Notes under the pieces: generated by a model | What the model was told of the DNA's origin: nothing | The model's input: only the letters and a program-made list of their open reading frames with translations | Database searches by the model: none | Assembly: GCA_944382875.1 (NCBI GenBank) | Contig: CALWNQ010000001.1 | Location: 186,001-250,000 of the forward strand | Direction: 5' to 3' | Source: an uncultured Clostridia bacterium | GTDB taxonomy: Bacteria; Bacillota; Clostridia; Oscillospirales; Ruminococcaceae | DNA: 64,000 bases | Position numbers and translations under genes: made by a program | Shown here: positions 33,041-41,659 of the stretch, one piece after another | Layout: each line of letters opens with the position of its first letter | Numbering within the stretch: the first letter of the stretch is position 1

Positions 33041-36000
33041 TTATTTGTTGGACAGGTTAACCAGACGGTCATACTTGTCAGCAGCGGTCTTTTCAGCGCT
33101 TGCGAAGAGCTGTTCCGCACGAGCGGGGTTGGAACGAGCCAGCGCGTTGTAACGAACTTCGTTCATGATGAAGTCTTTGTAAGACATGGTCGGAGCCTTG
33201 CTGTCCAGATGGAAGGGGTTCTTGCCTTCCTCAGCCAGACGAGGATCAAACCGGAACAGATGCCAGTAGCCAGCGTCAACAGCCTTCTTCTCTTCATCCT
33301 GCGCATGAACCATACCACCCTTGATGCCGTGGTTGATACAGGGAGCGTAAGCGATGATGAGGGACGGGCCATGGTAGCTTTCAGCCTCCAGGAACGCTTT
33401 CAAGCACTGGTTGCGGTCAGCACCCATGGAAACCTGAGCGGTGTAAACATAGCCGTAGCTCATTGCAATGGCAGCCAGGTCTTTCTTCTTAACCTCTTTA
33501 CCCGCAGCAGCAAACTGAGCGATTGCGCCGGTAGGAGTGGACTTGGAGGACTGTCCGCCGGTGTTGGAGTAAACCTCGGTATCGAATACCAGGATGTTGA
33601 CATCCTGATGAGAAGCGATCACGTGGTCCAGACCACCGAAGCCGATGTCGTAAGCCCAGCCGTCACCGCCGAAGATCCAGATGGACTTCTTCGCCAGGTA
33701 ATCCTTGCTGTCGAGGATTTCTTTGGACTCTTCACAGCCGTTGGCAGCATAACCCTCCAGCACCTTAATCAGTGCAGCGGTAGCAGCACGGTTGGTAGCG
33801 CCACATTCGATGGAGTTCAGATAAGCGTCGAAGACAGCTTTATCGTCGCCCTCAACCTTGGCAGCCAAAGCTTCGATCTTGCGAACCGCAGCTTTGCGGA
33901 TGGTGTCCTGTGCCAGGAACATGCCGTAGCCATATTCTGCATTGTCTTCGAACAGGGAGTTCGCCCAAGCAGGACCAAAGCCAGCCTTATTGGTGGTGTA
34001 AGGAGTAGCAGGCGCGGAGCCGCCCCAGATGGAGGAGCATCCGGTCGCGTTGGCAATATACATCCGATCGCCGTAGAGCTGAGTTACCAGTTTCGCGTAA
34101 GGAGTCTCGCCGCAGCCAGCGCAAGCGCCGGAGAACTCGAGCAGAGGCTGGTGGAACTGAGAGCCTTTGACGGTGGTTTCTTTGAATTTCTCGAGAACGT
34201 CGGGTTTCTCGGGCAGATCAAACAGGAAGTTGAAGCTATCCTGCTGAGAAGCCTGGCTTTCGAGAGAGTTCATGGACAGAGCTTTCTCGCCCTTCTTGCC
34301 GGGGCAGGAAGCAACACAGACGCCGCAGCCGGTGCAGTCCATAACAGAAATGCCGATAGCGAACTTCTTGTCAGCCATACCGGTCATCGGCATGGATTTG
34401 GTGCCGGCAGGAGCTTTCGCAGCGTCAGCTTCATCCATCGCGAACAGACGGATAACAGCATGCGGGCAAACCAGCGAGCAGAAGCCGCACTGGATACAGT
34501 TGTCGGGGTTCCAGGTAGGAACATCAACAGCAATACCGCGTTTTTCAAACGCAGCAGTGCCCTGCGGGAAAGTACCGTCGGTACGGTCGCCCATGAAGGT
34601 AGAAACAGGCAGTCTGTCGCCCTTCTGGTCGTTGACGGGGATCACGATGTCATTGACGAAGTCAACCAGGTGTTTGTTGGAACCGGTAGCAACTTCAGGA
34701 GCATGAGAATCATCGGCGTTCTTCCAGGAGTCGGGGACCTTCACTTCGTGGATGCCCTGTGCGCCAGCGTCAATGGCGTCATGGTTCATCTTCACGATCG
34801 CTTCACCCTTCTTGGAGTAAGAAGCGGTAGCAGCATCCTTCATATACTTAATAGCATCTTCCTCAGGGAGGATCTTAGCCAGTTTGAAGAATGCGGACTG
34901 GAGAACGGTGTTGATACGGCCGCCCAGACCGATTTCTTTACCGATCTTGATACCATCGATGGTGTAGAATTTGATGTTGTTGTTGGCAATCAGGCGTTTT
35001 ACGTTGCCGGGCAGGTGCTGTTCCAGCTCCTCGTCGGTCCACTGGCAGTTCAGCAGGAAGGTGCCGCCCTTCTTAACATCTTCCACGATGGGGTACTTGG
35101 AGATGTAAGCGGGGTTGTGGCAGGCAACAAAGTCAGCCTGGTTGATATAATAAGTGGATTTGATCTTGGATTTACCAAAACGCAGATGAGAAATGGTAAC
35201 ACCGCCGGACTTCTTGGAGTCGTAAGCAAAGTAAGCCTGTGCGTTCATGTCGGTATGGTCACCAATGATCTTGATGGAGTTCTTGTTTGCACCAACAGTA
35301 CCGTCGGAGCCAAGTCCCCAGAATTTGCAGGAAATGATGTCCTTCGGAGTGGTGTCGAGAACTTCGCCAACAGGCAGAGACAGATGGGTTACATCGTCTT
35401 CAATACCAATGGTGAAGCGTTTCTTTTCGGTGTTCTCATAAACAGCCTTGATCTGTGCAGGAGTGGTGTCCTTGGAGCCGAGGCCGTAACGTCCGGTGTA
35501 AACGGGGACGTTGTGGAACTTGGTGTCTTTCAGAGCAGCTACAACATCGAGGTACAGCGGTTCGCCGAGGGAGCCGGGCTCTTTGGTGCGGTCCAGAACG
35601 GAGATCTGTTTTACAGTCTCGGGGATCGCAGCAACCAGGTGAGAAGCGGAGAACGGACGGTACAGACGAACTTTAACCAGACCGTATTTGCCGCCGTTAG
35701 CGTTCAGGTAGTCAATGGTCTCTTCGATAGTGTCACAGACAGAGCCCATCGCAATGATGACATGCTCTGCATCGGGAGCACCATAGTAGTTGAAGAGCTG
35801 GTAGTTGGTGCCCAGTTTGGCATTGACTTTGCCCATGTATTCCTCAACCAGAGTGGGAACTGCATCGTAGTAGGTGTTGCAAGCCTCACGAGCCTGGAAG
35901 AAGATGTCAGGGTTCTGCGCGGAACCGCGGAGAACAGGGTGATTGGGGTTCAGAGCACGGTTGCGGAACGCCTTAATGGCATCCATATCCACCATGTCTT

Positions 36001-36574
36001 TCAGATCTTCATAGTCCCAAACTTCGATCTTCTGCAGCTCATGGGAGGTGCGGAAGCCGTCGAAGAAGTTCAAGAACGGAACGCGGCCCTTGATCGCAGC
36101 GCAGTGTGCAACAGGAGTCAGGTCCATAACTTCCTGGGGGTTGCCTTCGCAGAGCATTGCAAAGCCGGTCTGACGGCAGGCATATACGTCGGAATGGTCG
36201 CCGAAAATGGACAGCGCGTGGCTTGCCAGCGCACGAGCGGAAACGTTAATGACGGCGGGCAGCAGCTCACCGGCCATTTTGTACATATTCGGGATCATCA
36301 AAAGAAGACCCTGGGAAGCGGTAAAGGTAGTGGTCAGAGCACCAGCAGCCAGAGAGCCGTGAACGGTGCCGGCAGCACCTGCTTCGGACTGCATTTCGAC
36401 AACGCGAACTTTTTCGCCGAAAATGTTTTCTTTTCCATCGGCAGCCCATTTGTCAGTCACTTCTGCCATGACGGAAGAAGGGGTAATGGGGTAGATAGCA
36501 GCAACGTCGGTATACGCATAGGAAACGTGAGCCGCAGCGTTGTTGCCGTCCATGGTTTTCATTTTTCTTGCCAT
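33041..36574 (-). CDS. nifJ: pyruvate:ferredoxin (flavodoxin) oxidoreductase
   Basis: Single-chain PFOR, 1177 residues, converting pyruvate and CoA to acetyl-CoA, CO2 and reduced ferredoxin, the core of clostridial fermentation. Domains in order: the pyruvate/TPP domain (AYTDVAAIYPITPSSVMAEV), domains II-III, a two-[4Fe-4S] ferredoxin-like domain (CIQCGFCSLVC and CTGCGVCVASC), and the C-terminal TPP-binding domain (FGGDGWAYDIGFGGLDHV). A further cluster cysteine is in FSGACAGCGETPY. Length and order match Desulfovibrio and Clostridium enzymes. GGAGG precedes the ATG. Codon bias leaves a long open frame on the opposite strand. Confidence 0.98.
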   Translation of the reverse strand: MARKMKTMDGNNAAAHVSYAYTDVAAIYPITPSSVMAEVTDKWAADGKENIFGEKVRVVEMQSEAGAAGTVHGSLAAGALTTTFTASQGLLLMIPNMYKMAGELLPAVINVSARALASHALSIFGDHSDVYACRQTGFAMLCEGNPQEVMDLTPVAHCAAIKGRVPFLNFFDGFRTSHELQKIEVWDYEDLKDMVDMDAIKAFRNRALNPNHPVLRGSAQNPDIFFQAREACNTYYDAVPTLVEEYMGKVNAKLGTNYQLFNYYGAPDAEHVIIAMGSVCDTIEETIDYLNANGGKYGLVKVRLYRPFSASHLVAAIPETVKQISVLDRTKEPGSLGEPLYLDVVAALKDTKFHNVPVYTGRYGLGSKDTTPAQIKAVYENTEKKRFTIGIEDDVTHLSLPVGEVLDTTPKDIISCKFWGLGSDGTVGANKNSIKIIGDHTDMNAQAYFAYDSKKSGGVTISHLRFGKSKIKSTYYINQADFVACHNPAYISKYPIVEDVKKGGTFLLNCQWTDEELEQHLPGNVKRLIANNNIKFYTIDGIKIGKEIGLGGRINTVLQSAFFKLAKILPEEDAIKYMKDAATASYSKKGEAIVKMNHDAIDAGAQGIHEVKVPDSWKNADDSHAPEVATGSNKHLVDFVNDIVIPVNDQKGDRLPVSTFMGDRTDGTFPQGTAAFEKRGIAVDVPTWNPDNCIQCGFCSLVCPHAVIRLFAMDEADAAKAPAGTKSMPMTGMADKKFAIGISVMDCTGCGVCVASCPGKKGEKALSMNSLESQASQQDSFNFLFDLPEKPDVLEKFKETTVKGSQFHQPLLEFSGACAGCGETPYAKLVTQLYGDRMYIANATGCSSIWGGSAPATPYTTNKAGFGPAWANSLFEDNAEYGYGMFLAQDTIRKAAVRKIEALAAKVEGDDKAVFDAYLNSIECGATNRAATAALIKVLEGYAANGCEESKEILDSKDYLAKKSIWIFGGDGWAYDIGFGGLDHVIASHQDVNILVFDTEVYSNTGGQSSKSTPTGAIAQFAAAGKEVKKKDLAAIAMSYGYVYTAQVSMGADRNQCLKAFLEAESYHGPSLIIAYAPCINHGIKGGMVHAQDEEKKAVDAGYWHLFRFDPRLAEEGKNPFHLDSKAPTMSYKDFIMNEVRYNALARSNPARAEQLFASAEKTAADKYDRLVNLSNK

Positions 36575-36689
36575 GTTTTTATATCCTCCTTGAAAATTGA
36601 TATACAGGTGTCAGCAGGATAACGCAAACAGACAAAATAAGGTCTGCTTCCCACAGGCCTTGCGCGATTTGGTTATTCTGACAATCTGC

Positions 36690-36704
36690 CGGCGGTATCC
36701 GCCG
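36690..36704 (-). other. GC hairpin in the PFOR leader
   Basis: CGGCGG / CCGCCG hairpin with a 3-base loop in the stretch 36575-36775, between the PFOR promoter and start codon. No T-run follows, so it is not a clear terminator; the rest of this leader shows nothing recognisable. Confidence 0.3.
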
Positions 36705-36775
36705 TATGCCGCACCGGACTGAATCCCGGACAAAAGCCTGTCCCAAAGCCAAAACCGATCCGGCTATCTTTGTTT

Positions 36776-36804
36776 ATTTTATCACGATTTTCCAAAAAAG
36801 TAAA
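36776..36804 (-). promoter_or_regulatory. PFOR promoter
   Basis: On the minus strand, -35 TTTACT (36804-36799) and -10 TAAAAT (36781-36776) with a 17-base spacer. It implies a leader of about 195 bases. Confidence 0.55.
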
Positions 36805-36905
36805 GGGCAAAACCGGATTTTTGTCCCCGATTCCGCCCGTCAAATCACTAATATTTTGTAAACATTTCCGAACTGTGCAAAGGCCTTGTAAAATCCCGCC
36901 GCAGT

Positions 36906-37313
36906 CTATTTCCGCTGCCGCAAAAACCGCACCAGGCCCGCCGCAGCCACAACCGCAAACGGCAGTGTATAAATCAGAGAAATTACCAGGTTGATTATTC
37001 TCATATCCGATGCAATTTGGGCGGGAAACAACAGGTTCCCCGCAATTCGAACCAGGCCGGAAAGCATCATCAGCCCGCCCCACAGCGCATCAAAGCCATA
37101 AGATCTGCTGATCGGCATGCCACTTGTTACACATCGCAAAATAAAATAGAAAAGACCGAGCAGCACCAGCAGAACGGCGCGGGCAGGACCCGGCACCGCT
37201 GCAAACGGTTCGGAAAATGTTTCCAGGAGCGCTTCGAACAGCAATAAAAAGCATACAATCCAAAATGCCTGATACCCGTATCGATATTTCTTCTCTTTGA
37301 TTTCCTCACTCAT
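36906..37313 (-). CDS. small membrane protein, unknown
   Basis: A 135-residue protein with about four hydrophobic helices: QAFWIVCFLLLFEALLETF, ARAVLLVLLGLFYFILR, a central glycine-rich segment and the last helix LPFAVVAAAGLVRFL. The ends are basic (EEIKEKKYRYGY; LRQRK). No family recognised. AAAGGGGAGG precedes the ATG, and a -10 TATAAT lies upstream. It is a single-gene unit between PFOR and the HyuA-like gene. Confidence 0.65.
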   Translation of the reverse strand: MSEEIKEKKYRYGYQAFWIVCFLLLFEALLETFSEPFAAVPGPARAVLLVLLGLFYFILRCVTSGMPISRSYGFDALWGGLMMLSGLVRIAGNLLFPAQIASDMRIINLVISLIYTLPFAVVAAAGLVRFLRQRK

Positions 37314-37336
37314 TCCGCTGCCTCCCCTTTTCTTTC

Positions 37337-37342
37337 ATTATA
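37337..37342 (-). promoter_or_regulatory. -10 element of the small membrane protein gene
   Basis: TATAAT on the minus strand with a TTTCAC-like -35 sixteen bases upstream, ending 23 bases before the start codon. Confidence 0.5.
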
Positions 37343-37400
37343 ACATAACAGAGTTTTTGTGAAAAGCAACAGAATTTTTTTGCAAATTATTTTTCAAAAT

Positions 37401-37427
37401 AAAAAGGTTCATCCCGAAGGATGCACC
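37401..37427 (-). terminator. terminator of the HyuA-like gene
   Basis: GGTGCATCC / GGATGAACC stem with one mismatch and a short loop, followed on the minus strand by a T-rich run. Confidence 0.75.
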
Positions 37428-37441
37428 TATATTGTACTCTG

Positions 37442-39463
37442 TTAAAATCCAGCGCTGCCGCTCGCAGTGGCTGTCACACGGCAGGAAAGGAACAGATCCT
37501 GCGCATGGATTGCTTCCTGTCCCACCTTGGCGACAACCGGCGTTTCTCCCGCTATTACCAGAATTTCCCCACGGGCGCCGCGGCGTTCCGCTTCCTCCCG
37601 TGCTTCCCGTTTGGCAGTTTCATAGGCAGTTTCCAGCGCCTCCTCATAGGTAGGAGCAAAGCTGCGGTTGCGGGGTGTGCAGACGTAGTAACCGTCATCC
37701 TCTGTCGCGCCGGCAGGAATGAGTTCCGCCGTCACCACCGCTGAAATCCGCCCGGTCACAGCACCCAGCGCGTTGGCGACCGCCGCATTTTCGGGAATGA
37801 TGCACTCCGCACCCAGCGCCTCTGCCACGTCTCCGAGGAACAGATGGGTAGATGCCCCGATCCCAACCAGCGTCATTTCGGTTTTGCCAAAGAAATGCAG
37901 CAGCGGATTGGGGGAATTGCGGTTGTCCCAACCGGTTTCAATCACCTTTGCAAGGCCGTTGTCCACCTCTTTCCGGAAAACCGGATCAATGTTTTCGAGC
38001 AGTGCCCGGACAACATGAATATACAGTTCCTTTTTCACCCGGTTGAAAACCCGTTCGCAGAACTCTTCGGGGGAAATGCTCAGCCGGTTTGCCAGAAATA
38101 CCGCCGCCAGCCGGGAAGCTTCGGCGTCAAACTGCCGGTAATCGCCGCGCAGGTGCATGGCATCGGTAGGCGTAAAGCTGATTCGCTGGACGATGGTTTC
38201 GGCTTCGAGCCGTTTGAGGTTTAACGTATACAGGTCGGCTCCGGCCGCTTCGGCCAGCTTGTCAATCCGGAGGGCTCCGTTTTGCAGCGCCCGGCAGACC
38301 GCACGCTCCTGCTCACTGTAGAGCGGATTGTCTGAAATATCTTTAATCAGGCAGAAAAACTCGTGCAGAGGATGGGTGGTTTCCGGCATCCATTCCACCA
38401 GCGCTGCCAGCTCTTCCCGAACAGAGGGCCATTTGGCCGCCGCCGCACAGAGCGGAAGCACCCGTTGCGGGCCCACGGTAATGCCGTCCGTCGTTTCGCC
38501 CGGTTTTGCCAGCCGAATCCAGCTGTCTCCGCCCAATCCGATGGTGTGAATATAAACAGAATCGACAAAGGTGTCCCATCTTCCGATGGAAACGCCGCCT
38601 TCTCCCTTGACCGGCACGCCGTTTTTCACCAAAGCGATATCGGTGGTGGTGCCGCCCATATCAACAACCAGACAGTTGTCCCGTCCGGACAGCGTCATAC
38701 CGCCCATCACGCTGGCTGCCGGTCCGCAGAGGATCGTTTCCACCGGCCGTTCGAGCGAAAATTCCTCCGACATCAAAGTTCCGTCGCTGCGAACAATGAC
38801 AATGGGAGCATCCATTCCATGTTTTTCCATATTTTTACGGACTGCTGCCAGAAAATCGGTAATCACCGGAATCAGCCGCGCGTTCAGCAGGGTGCTGGCA
38901 CCCCGTTTGATGTAGTTTAAGCTCCAGAACAACTCATGCCCGCAGACCGTGAACAGTCCGAAATGTTCTCGAAGCAGTTCTTTTGCTTTTTGCTCCAGTG
39001 TGGGGTTGCGAATTCCTTGAAAAGCCACCACCGCCACCGAATCCGCACCAGTCAGAAATGGGGCAACCTCCTCCAGAAAACGATCCCAGTCAGGCGCTTC
39101 GGTGACCGTGCCGTCAAACTGAATCTGCGCGTCAACAAAGAAAATCTCATCTGCGGGCGGCAGGCCATATCGCGCGCCGGTTTCCGCCACAACATCCCGC
39201 TCCGCGCCGATAAAGATCAGTTTGGCACGGCCGCCTTTATCTTCCACACAGGCATTGGTGGCAAGAGTGGTGGAAAGCGCAAGCGATTCCACCCGGGGCA
39301 GCAGCTCAGCCGGCAGATGGCCAAGCACTGAATCAATGCCGATCGAAAGATCTTCTTTTGTTGTCTGTGATTTGCCCGAAGCAATCACCTTTCCGCTATC
39401 CGTATCCAGCAGCACCGCATCGGTATAGGTACCGCCGGTATCAATTCCCAATACAAGCTTCAT
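37442..39463 (-). CDS. hydantoinase/oxoprolinase family protein (HyuA-like)
   Basis: A 673-residue protein of the hydantoinase A/oxoprolinase family, an ASKHA-type ATPase fold. The phosphate-1 motif is LGIDTGGTYTDAVL, the second ATP motif is LVVDMGGTTTDIALV, and a mid-protein LCGPAASVMGG is also typical. Characterised members split hydantoins, 5-oxoproline or related cyclic amides using ATP, or act as acetophenone or acetone carboxylase subunits. A HyuB partner usually lies next door, but none is seen here, so the substrate is open. GAGGAGG precedes the ATG. Confidence 0.88.
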   Translation of the reverse strand: MKLVLGIDTGGTYTDAVLLDTDSGKVIASGKSQTTKEDLSIGIDSVLGHLPAELLPRVESLALSTTLATNACVEDKGGRAKLIFIGAERDVVAETGARYGLPPADEIFFVDAQIQFDGTVTEAPDWDRFLEEVAPFLTGADSVAVVAFQGIRNPTLEQKAKELLREHFGLFTVCGHELFWSLNYIKRGASTLLNARLIPVITDFLAAVRKNMEKHGMDAPIVIVRSDGTLMSEEFSLERPVETILCGPAASVMGGMTLSGRDNCLVVDMGGTTTDIALVKNGVPVKGEGGVSIGRWDTFVDSVYIHTIGLGGDSWIRLAKPGETTDGITVGPQRVLPLCAAAAKWPSVREELAALVEWMPETTHPLHEFFCLIKDISDNPLYSEQERAVCRALQNGALRIDKLAEAAGADLYTLNLKRLEAETIVQRISFTPTDAMHLRGDYRQFDAEASRLAAVFLANRLSISPEEFCERVFNRVKKELYIHVVRALLENIDPVFRKEVDNGLAKVIETGWDNRNSPNPLLHFFGKTEMTLVGIGASTHLFLGDVAEALGAECIIPENAAVANALGAVTGRISAVVTAELIPAGATEDDGYYVCTPRNRSFAPTYEEALETAYETAKREAREEAERRGARGEILVIAGETPVVAKVGQEAIHAQDLFLSCRVTATASGSAGF

Positions 39464-39587
39464 CCGGCTTTCCTCCTCAAATCAAACCGTTTTCTTTCTA
39501 TTATATCTCGCTACAATTAACGGAGCTATAAAAGATTTTTGGATTTTTTAGAGGATATTTAGATTTTTAGCTGGAACAGCGTAAAAC

Positions 39588-40973
39588 TCAAGCCTTTTTC
39601 TCCGGAGAAAAACCATGTCGCGCAATCTGCCGGCGGAGCCATCCTCCCTGTAGATAATACCCCAAAAAGAGCAGAGAAGTAATACTCCATGTAATGGGAT
39701 AGCTGAGCAATACGGTTTGTACAGTAGGAAACAGCGGCTTCATCACCATAATCCAGACCACACGCAGGACGCAAACCCCCACGCAGGTGATAATCATCGG
39801 CAAAAGGGCGTCGCCGGTGCCGCGCACCGCGCTGCATAGCACCGCAATTCCGATGTAGGTAAAGTAAAACGGCACAAGGGTATAAAGAATTTCCATCCCA
39901 TGCTGGATAACAACCGCATCACTGGTAAAAAGCCGGTAGATGTAGCGCCCAAACAGCAGCAGTACACCAGTGATGCCCAATGTTGTGCCAAAGGTCATCC
40001 CCATGCACACCCGAACACTCTTCCGCATCCGATCGTATTTTTGTGCACCGAAATTCTGTCCCACAAAGGTGGAAACCGACACCCCAAACGCATCCATAAT
40101 CATCCAGAACATGCCGTCGATTTTGCCATATGCCGTCCAAGCCGCAATCGTATCGGTCCCAAAGCTGTTGACACTCGCCTGGATAATGATGTTGGAAATA
40201 CCATACATAACAGACTGCAAACCAGCCGGAATCCCAATCCGGATGATGTCCCACAGCATTTCCCGGGTAAAGCCAATCCGGCGGATAAATAACCGGTACG
40301 GCGCGGATGTCCGAACCAATACAACCAGAATCATCACCGCGCTGATCGTCTGCGCCAGAATGGTTGCCAATGCAACACCCATCACTCCCAGATGAAACTC
40401 CAATACAAACAACAAGTCCAGCACCAGGTTAATCATCGTGCTCGCAATCAGAAAGTATAGCGGCCGGCGGGAATCCCCCACTGCGCGAAGAATACCGGTA
40501 CCAACATTATAAAAAAGGTTGGGAATCATACCTACAAAATAAATTCGCAGATAGGTCAGCGCATAGGGCATAATATCTTCCGGGGTATTCATCGCCCGCA
40601 GCGCAAACGGCGAAACCAAAATCCCGGCAACCGTAAGAAAAGCGCCGCTTGTAATGGCAAGCGCCGCCGCTGTATGAACCGCCTTTTGTGTTCCTTGGGC
40701 ATCCTGCGCTCCAAAAAGCTGAGATACAATGACCGTGGCACCGGAAGAAAGCCCCACAAAAAATCCGACCAGCAGATTGATAAAGGTACCTGTGCTGCCG
40801 CCAACTGCCGCCAGCGCTTCCTTTCCCACAAAATTCCCCACCACAATGGCATCCACTGTGTTATAAAGCTGCTGGAAAAAGGTTCCAAATAAAATTGGAA
40901 AGAAAAACGCCAGCATTTCTTTCCAGATTACCCCTTCGGTAAGCCCGCTGCTCCCCATCGACAGCTTCCGCAT
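39588..40973 (-). CDS. MATE family efflux transporter
   Basis: A 461-residue membrane protein with about 12 helices and the MATE/NorM pattern. It begins with FPILFGTFFQQLYNTVDAIVVGNFVGKEALAAVGGS, and a related motif recurs in the second half (NIIIQASVNSFGTDTIAAWTAYGKI). It probably exports drugs or cationic metabolites using a sodium or proton gradient. AAAGGAAG precedes the ATG. It is a single-gene unit; no regulator is adjacent. Confidence 0.93.
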   Translation of the reverse strand: MRKLSMGSSGLTEGVIWKEMLAFFFPILFGTFFQQLYNTVDAIVVGNFVGKEALAAVGGSTGTFINLLVGFFVGLSSGATVIVSQLFGAQDAQGTQKAVHTAAALAITSGAFLTVAGILVSPFALRAMNTPEDIMPYALTYLRIYFVGMIPNLFYNVGTGILRAVGDSRRPLYFLIASTMINLVLDLLFVLEFHLGVMGVALATILAQTISAVMILVVLVRTSAPYRLFIRRIGFTREMLWDIIRIGIPAGLQSVMYGISNIIIQASVNSFGTDTIAAWTAYGKIDGMFWMIMDAFGVSVSTFVGQNFGAQKYDRMRKSVRVCMGMTFGTTLGITGVLLLFGRYIYRLFTSDAVVIQHGMEILYTLVPFYFTYIGIAVLCSAVRGTGDALLPMIITCVGVCVLRVVWIMVMKPLFPTVQTVLLSYPITWSITSLLFLGYYLQGGWLRRQIARHGFSPEKKA

Positions 40974-41054
40974 AGAATCCGCTTCCTTTCTTTACATCTG
41001 CCGCTCATTATAACACAAACTCCCGACGCTGTCCATCCTGTAAATCGCGCAAAA

Positions 41055-41096
41055 CAAAAGGCCCCCTGTCCAGGCAGCCCTGAACCGAGGTCCTTT
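41055..41096 (-). terminator. probable terminator of the HPr-like gene
   Basis: AAAGGACC / GGGGCCTTT imperfect outer stem enclosing a longer loop, followed by TTTTGTTTT on the minus strand, about 40 bases after the stop codon. Confidence 0.55.
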
Positions 41097-41136
41097 CTAC
41101 TGGCTTCAGCATCATCACAGTGCTTCAATCCGCAAA

Positions 41137-41367
41137 TTATTCCACAACAAAAGGTTTGATTTCCTCAAAGAAAGCAGCGCAATCATCAGTATGCGCTTCG
41201 AGCTTAATGGGTTTGGACAAATCCAGGCTAAAAATGCCCATAATGGATTTCGCATCGATAGCGTAACGGCCGGAAATCAGGTCCACGTCGAAATCATATT
41301 TGCAGACAATGTTGACGAATTTTTTCACATCATTGATGGTGTTGAGTGCAATACTGCAGGTTTTCAT
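41137..41367 (-). CDS. HPr-like protein lacking the phospho-histidine loop
   Basis: A 76-residue HPr-fold protein. The central segment AIDAKSIMGIFSLDLSKP matches HPr around the regulatory serine, with Ser41 in the place of Ser46. The N-terminal active-site loop that carries His15 in real HPr (GLHxRP) is missing: the sequence runs IALNTINDVKKFVNIV. It therefore cannot accept phosphate from enzyme I in the usual way and is more like Crh, a serine-regulated signalling protein. A role in carbon control is inferred. No PTS genes adjoin. GGAGG precedes the ATG. Confidence 0.85.
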   Translation of the reverse strand: MKTCSIALNTINDVKKFVNIVCKYDFDVDLISGRYAIDAKSIMGIFSLDLSKPIKLEAHTDDCAAFFEEIKPFVVE

Positions 41368-41450
41368 TGGTATCGACCTCCATTAAGATTAGTATCACGG
41401 TAATCACAGCGGTGCGCACTCCGCACACTATCCATAATTACCATATTTAC

Positions 41451-41479
41451 AATATATCAGTTGTTTACTTTTTAGTCAA
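41451..41479 (-). promoter_or_regulatory. promoter of the HPr-like gene
   Basis: On the minus strand, -35 TTGACT (41479-41474) and -10 TATATT (41456-41451) with a 17-base spacer. Confidence 0.7.
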
Positions 41480-41486
41480 CTGCTAA

Positions 41487-41515
41487 TTGTAAAATTCTCT
41501 CAAATCTATTATAAT
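41487..41515 (+). promoter_or_regulatory. mtaB-purL promoter
   Basis: -35 TTGTAA (41487-41492), 17-base spacer, -10 TATAAT (41510-41515). It is divergent from and only 8 bases away from the promoter of the HPr-like gene. The remaining leader to 41659 shows no clear riboswitch. Confidence 0.65.
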
Positions 41516-41659
41516 ACTAATTATAAAGACCGATATTTGTCCAAATTCCACAAGCTGGAAATCAATATTTCCTCAAAAAAAAGGCTATTTTTTCGTGATA
41601 ACGACGAAATATGTGGAATTTTTTAAGCAATTACGAATAAAAATAGGAGGAGGCGGCAG

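Noticed and set aside
32900-36622. Open frame of 1240 codons on the plus strand, opposite PFOR
   Set aside because: It mirrors PFOR, whose minus-strand product has all the expected domains and cluster motifs. The antisense product is low-complexity and matches nothing; the long frame results from codon bias that avoids antisense stops.
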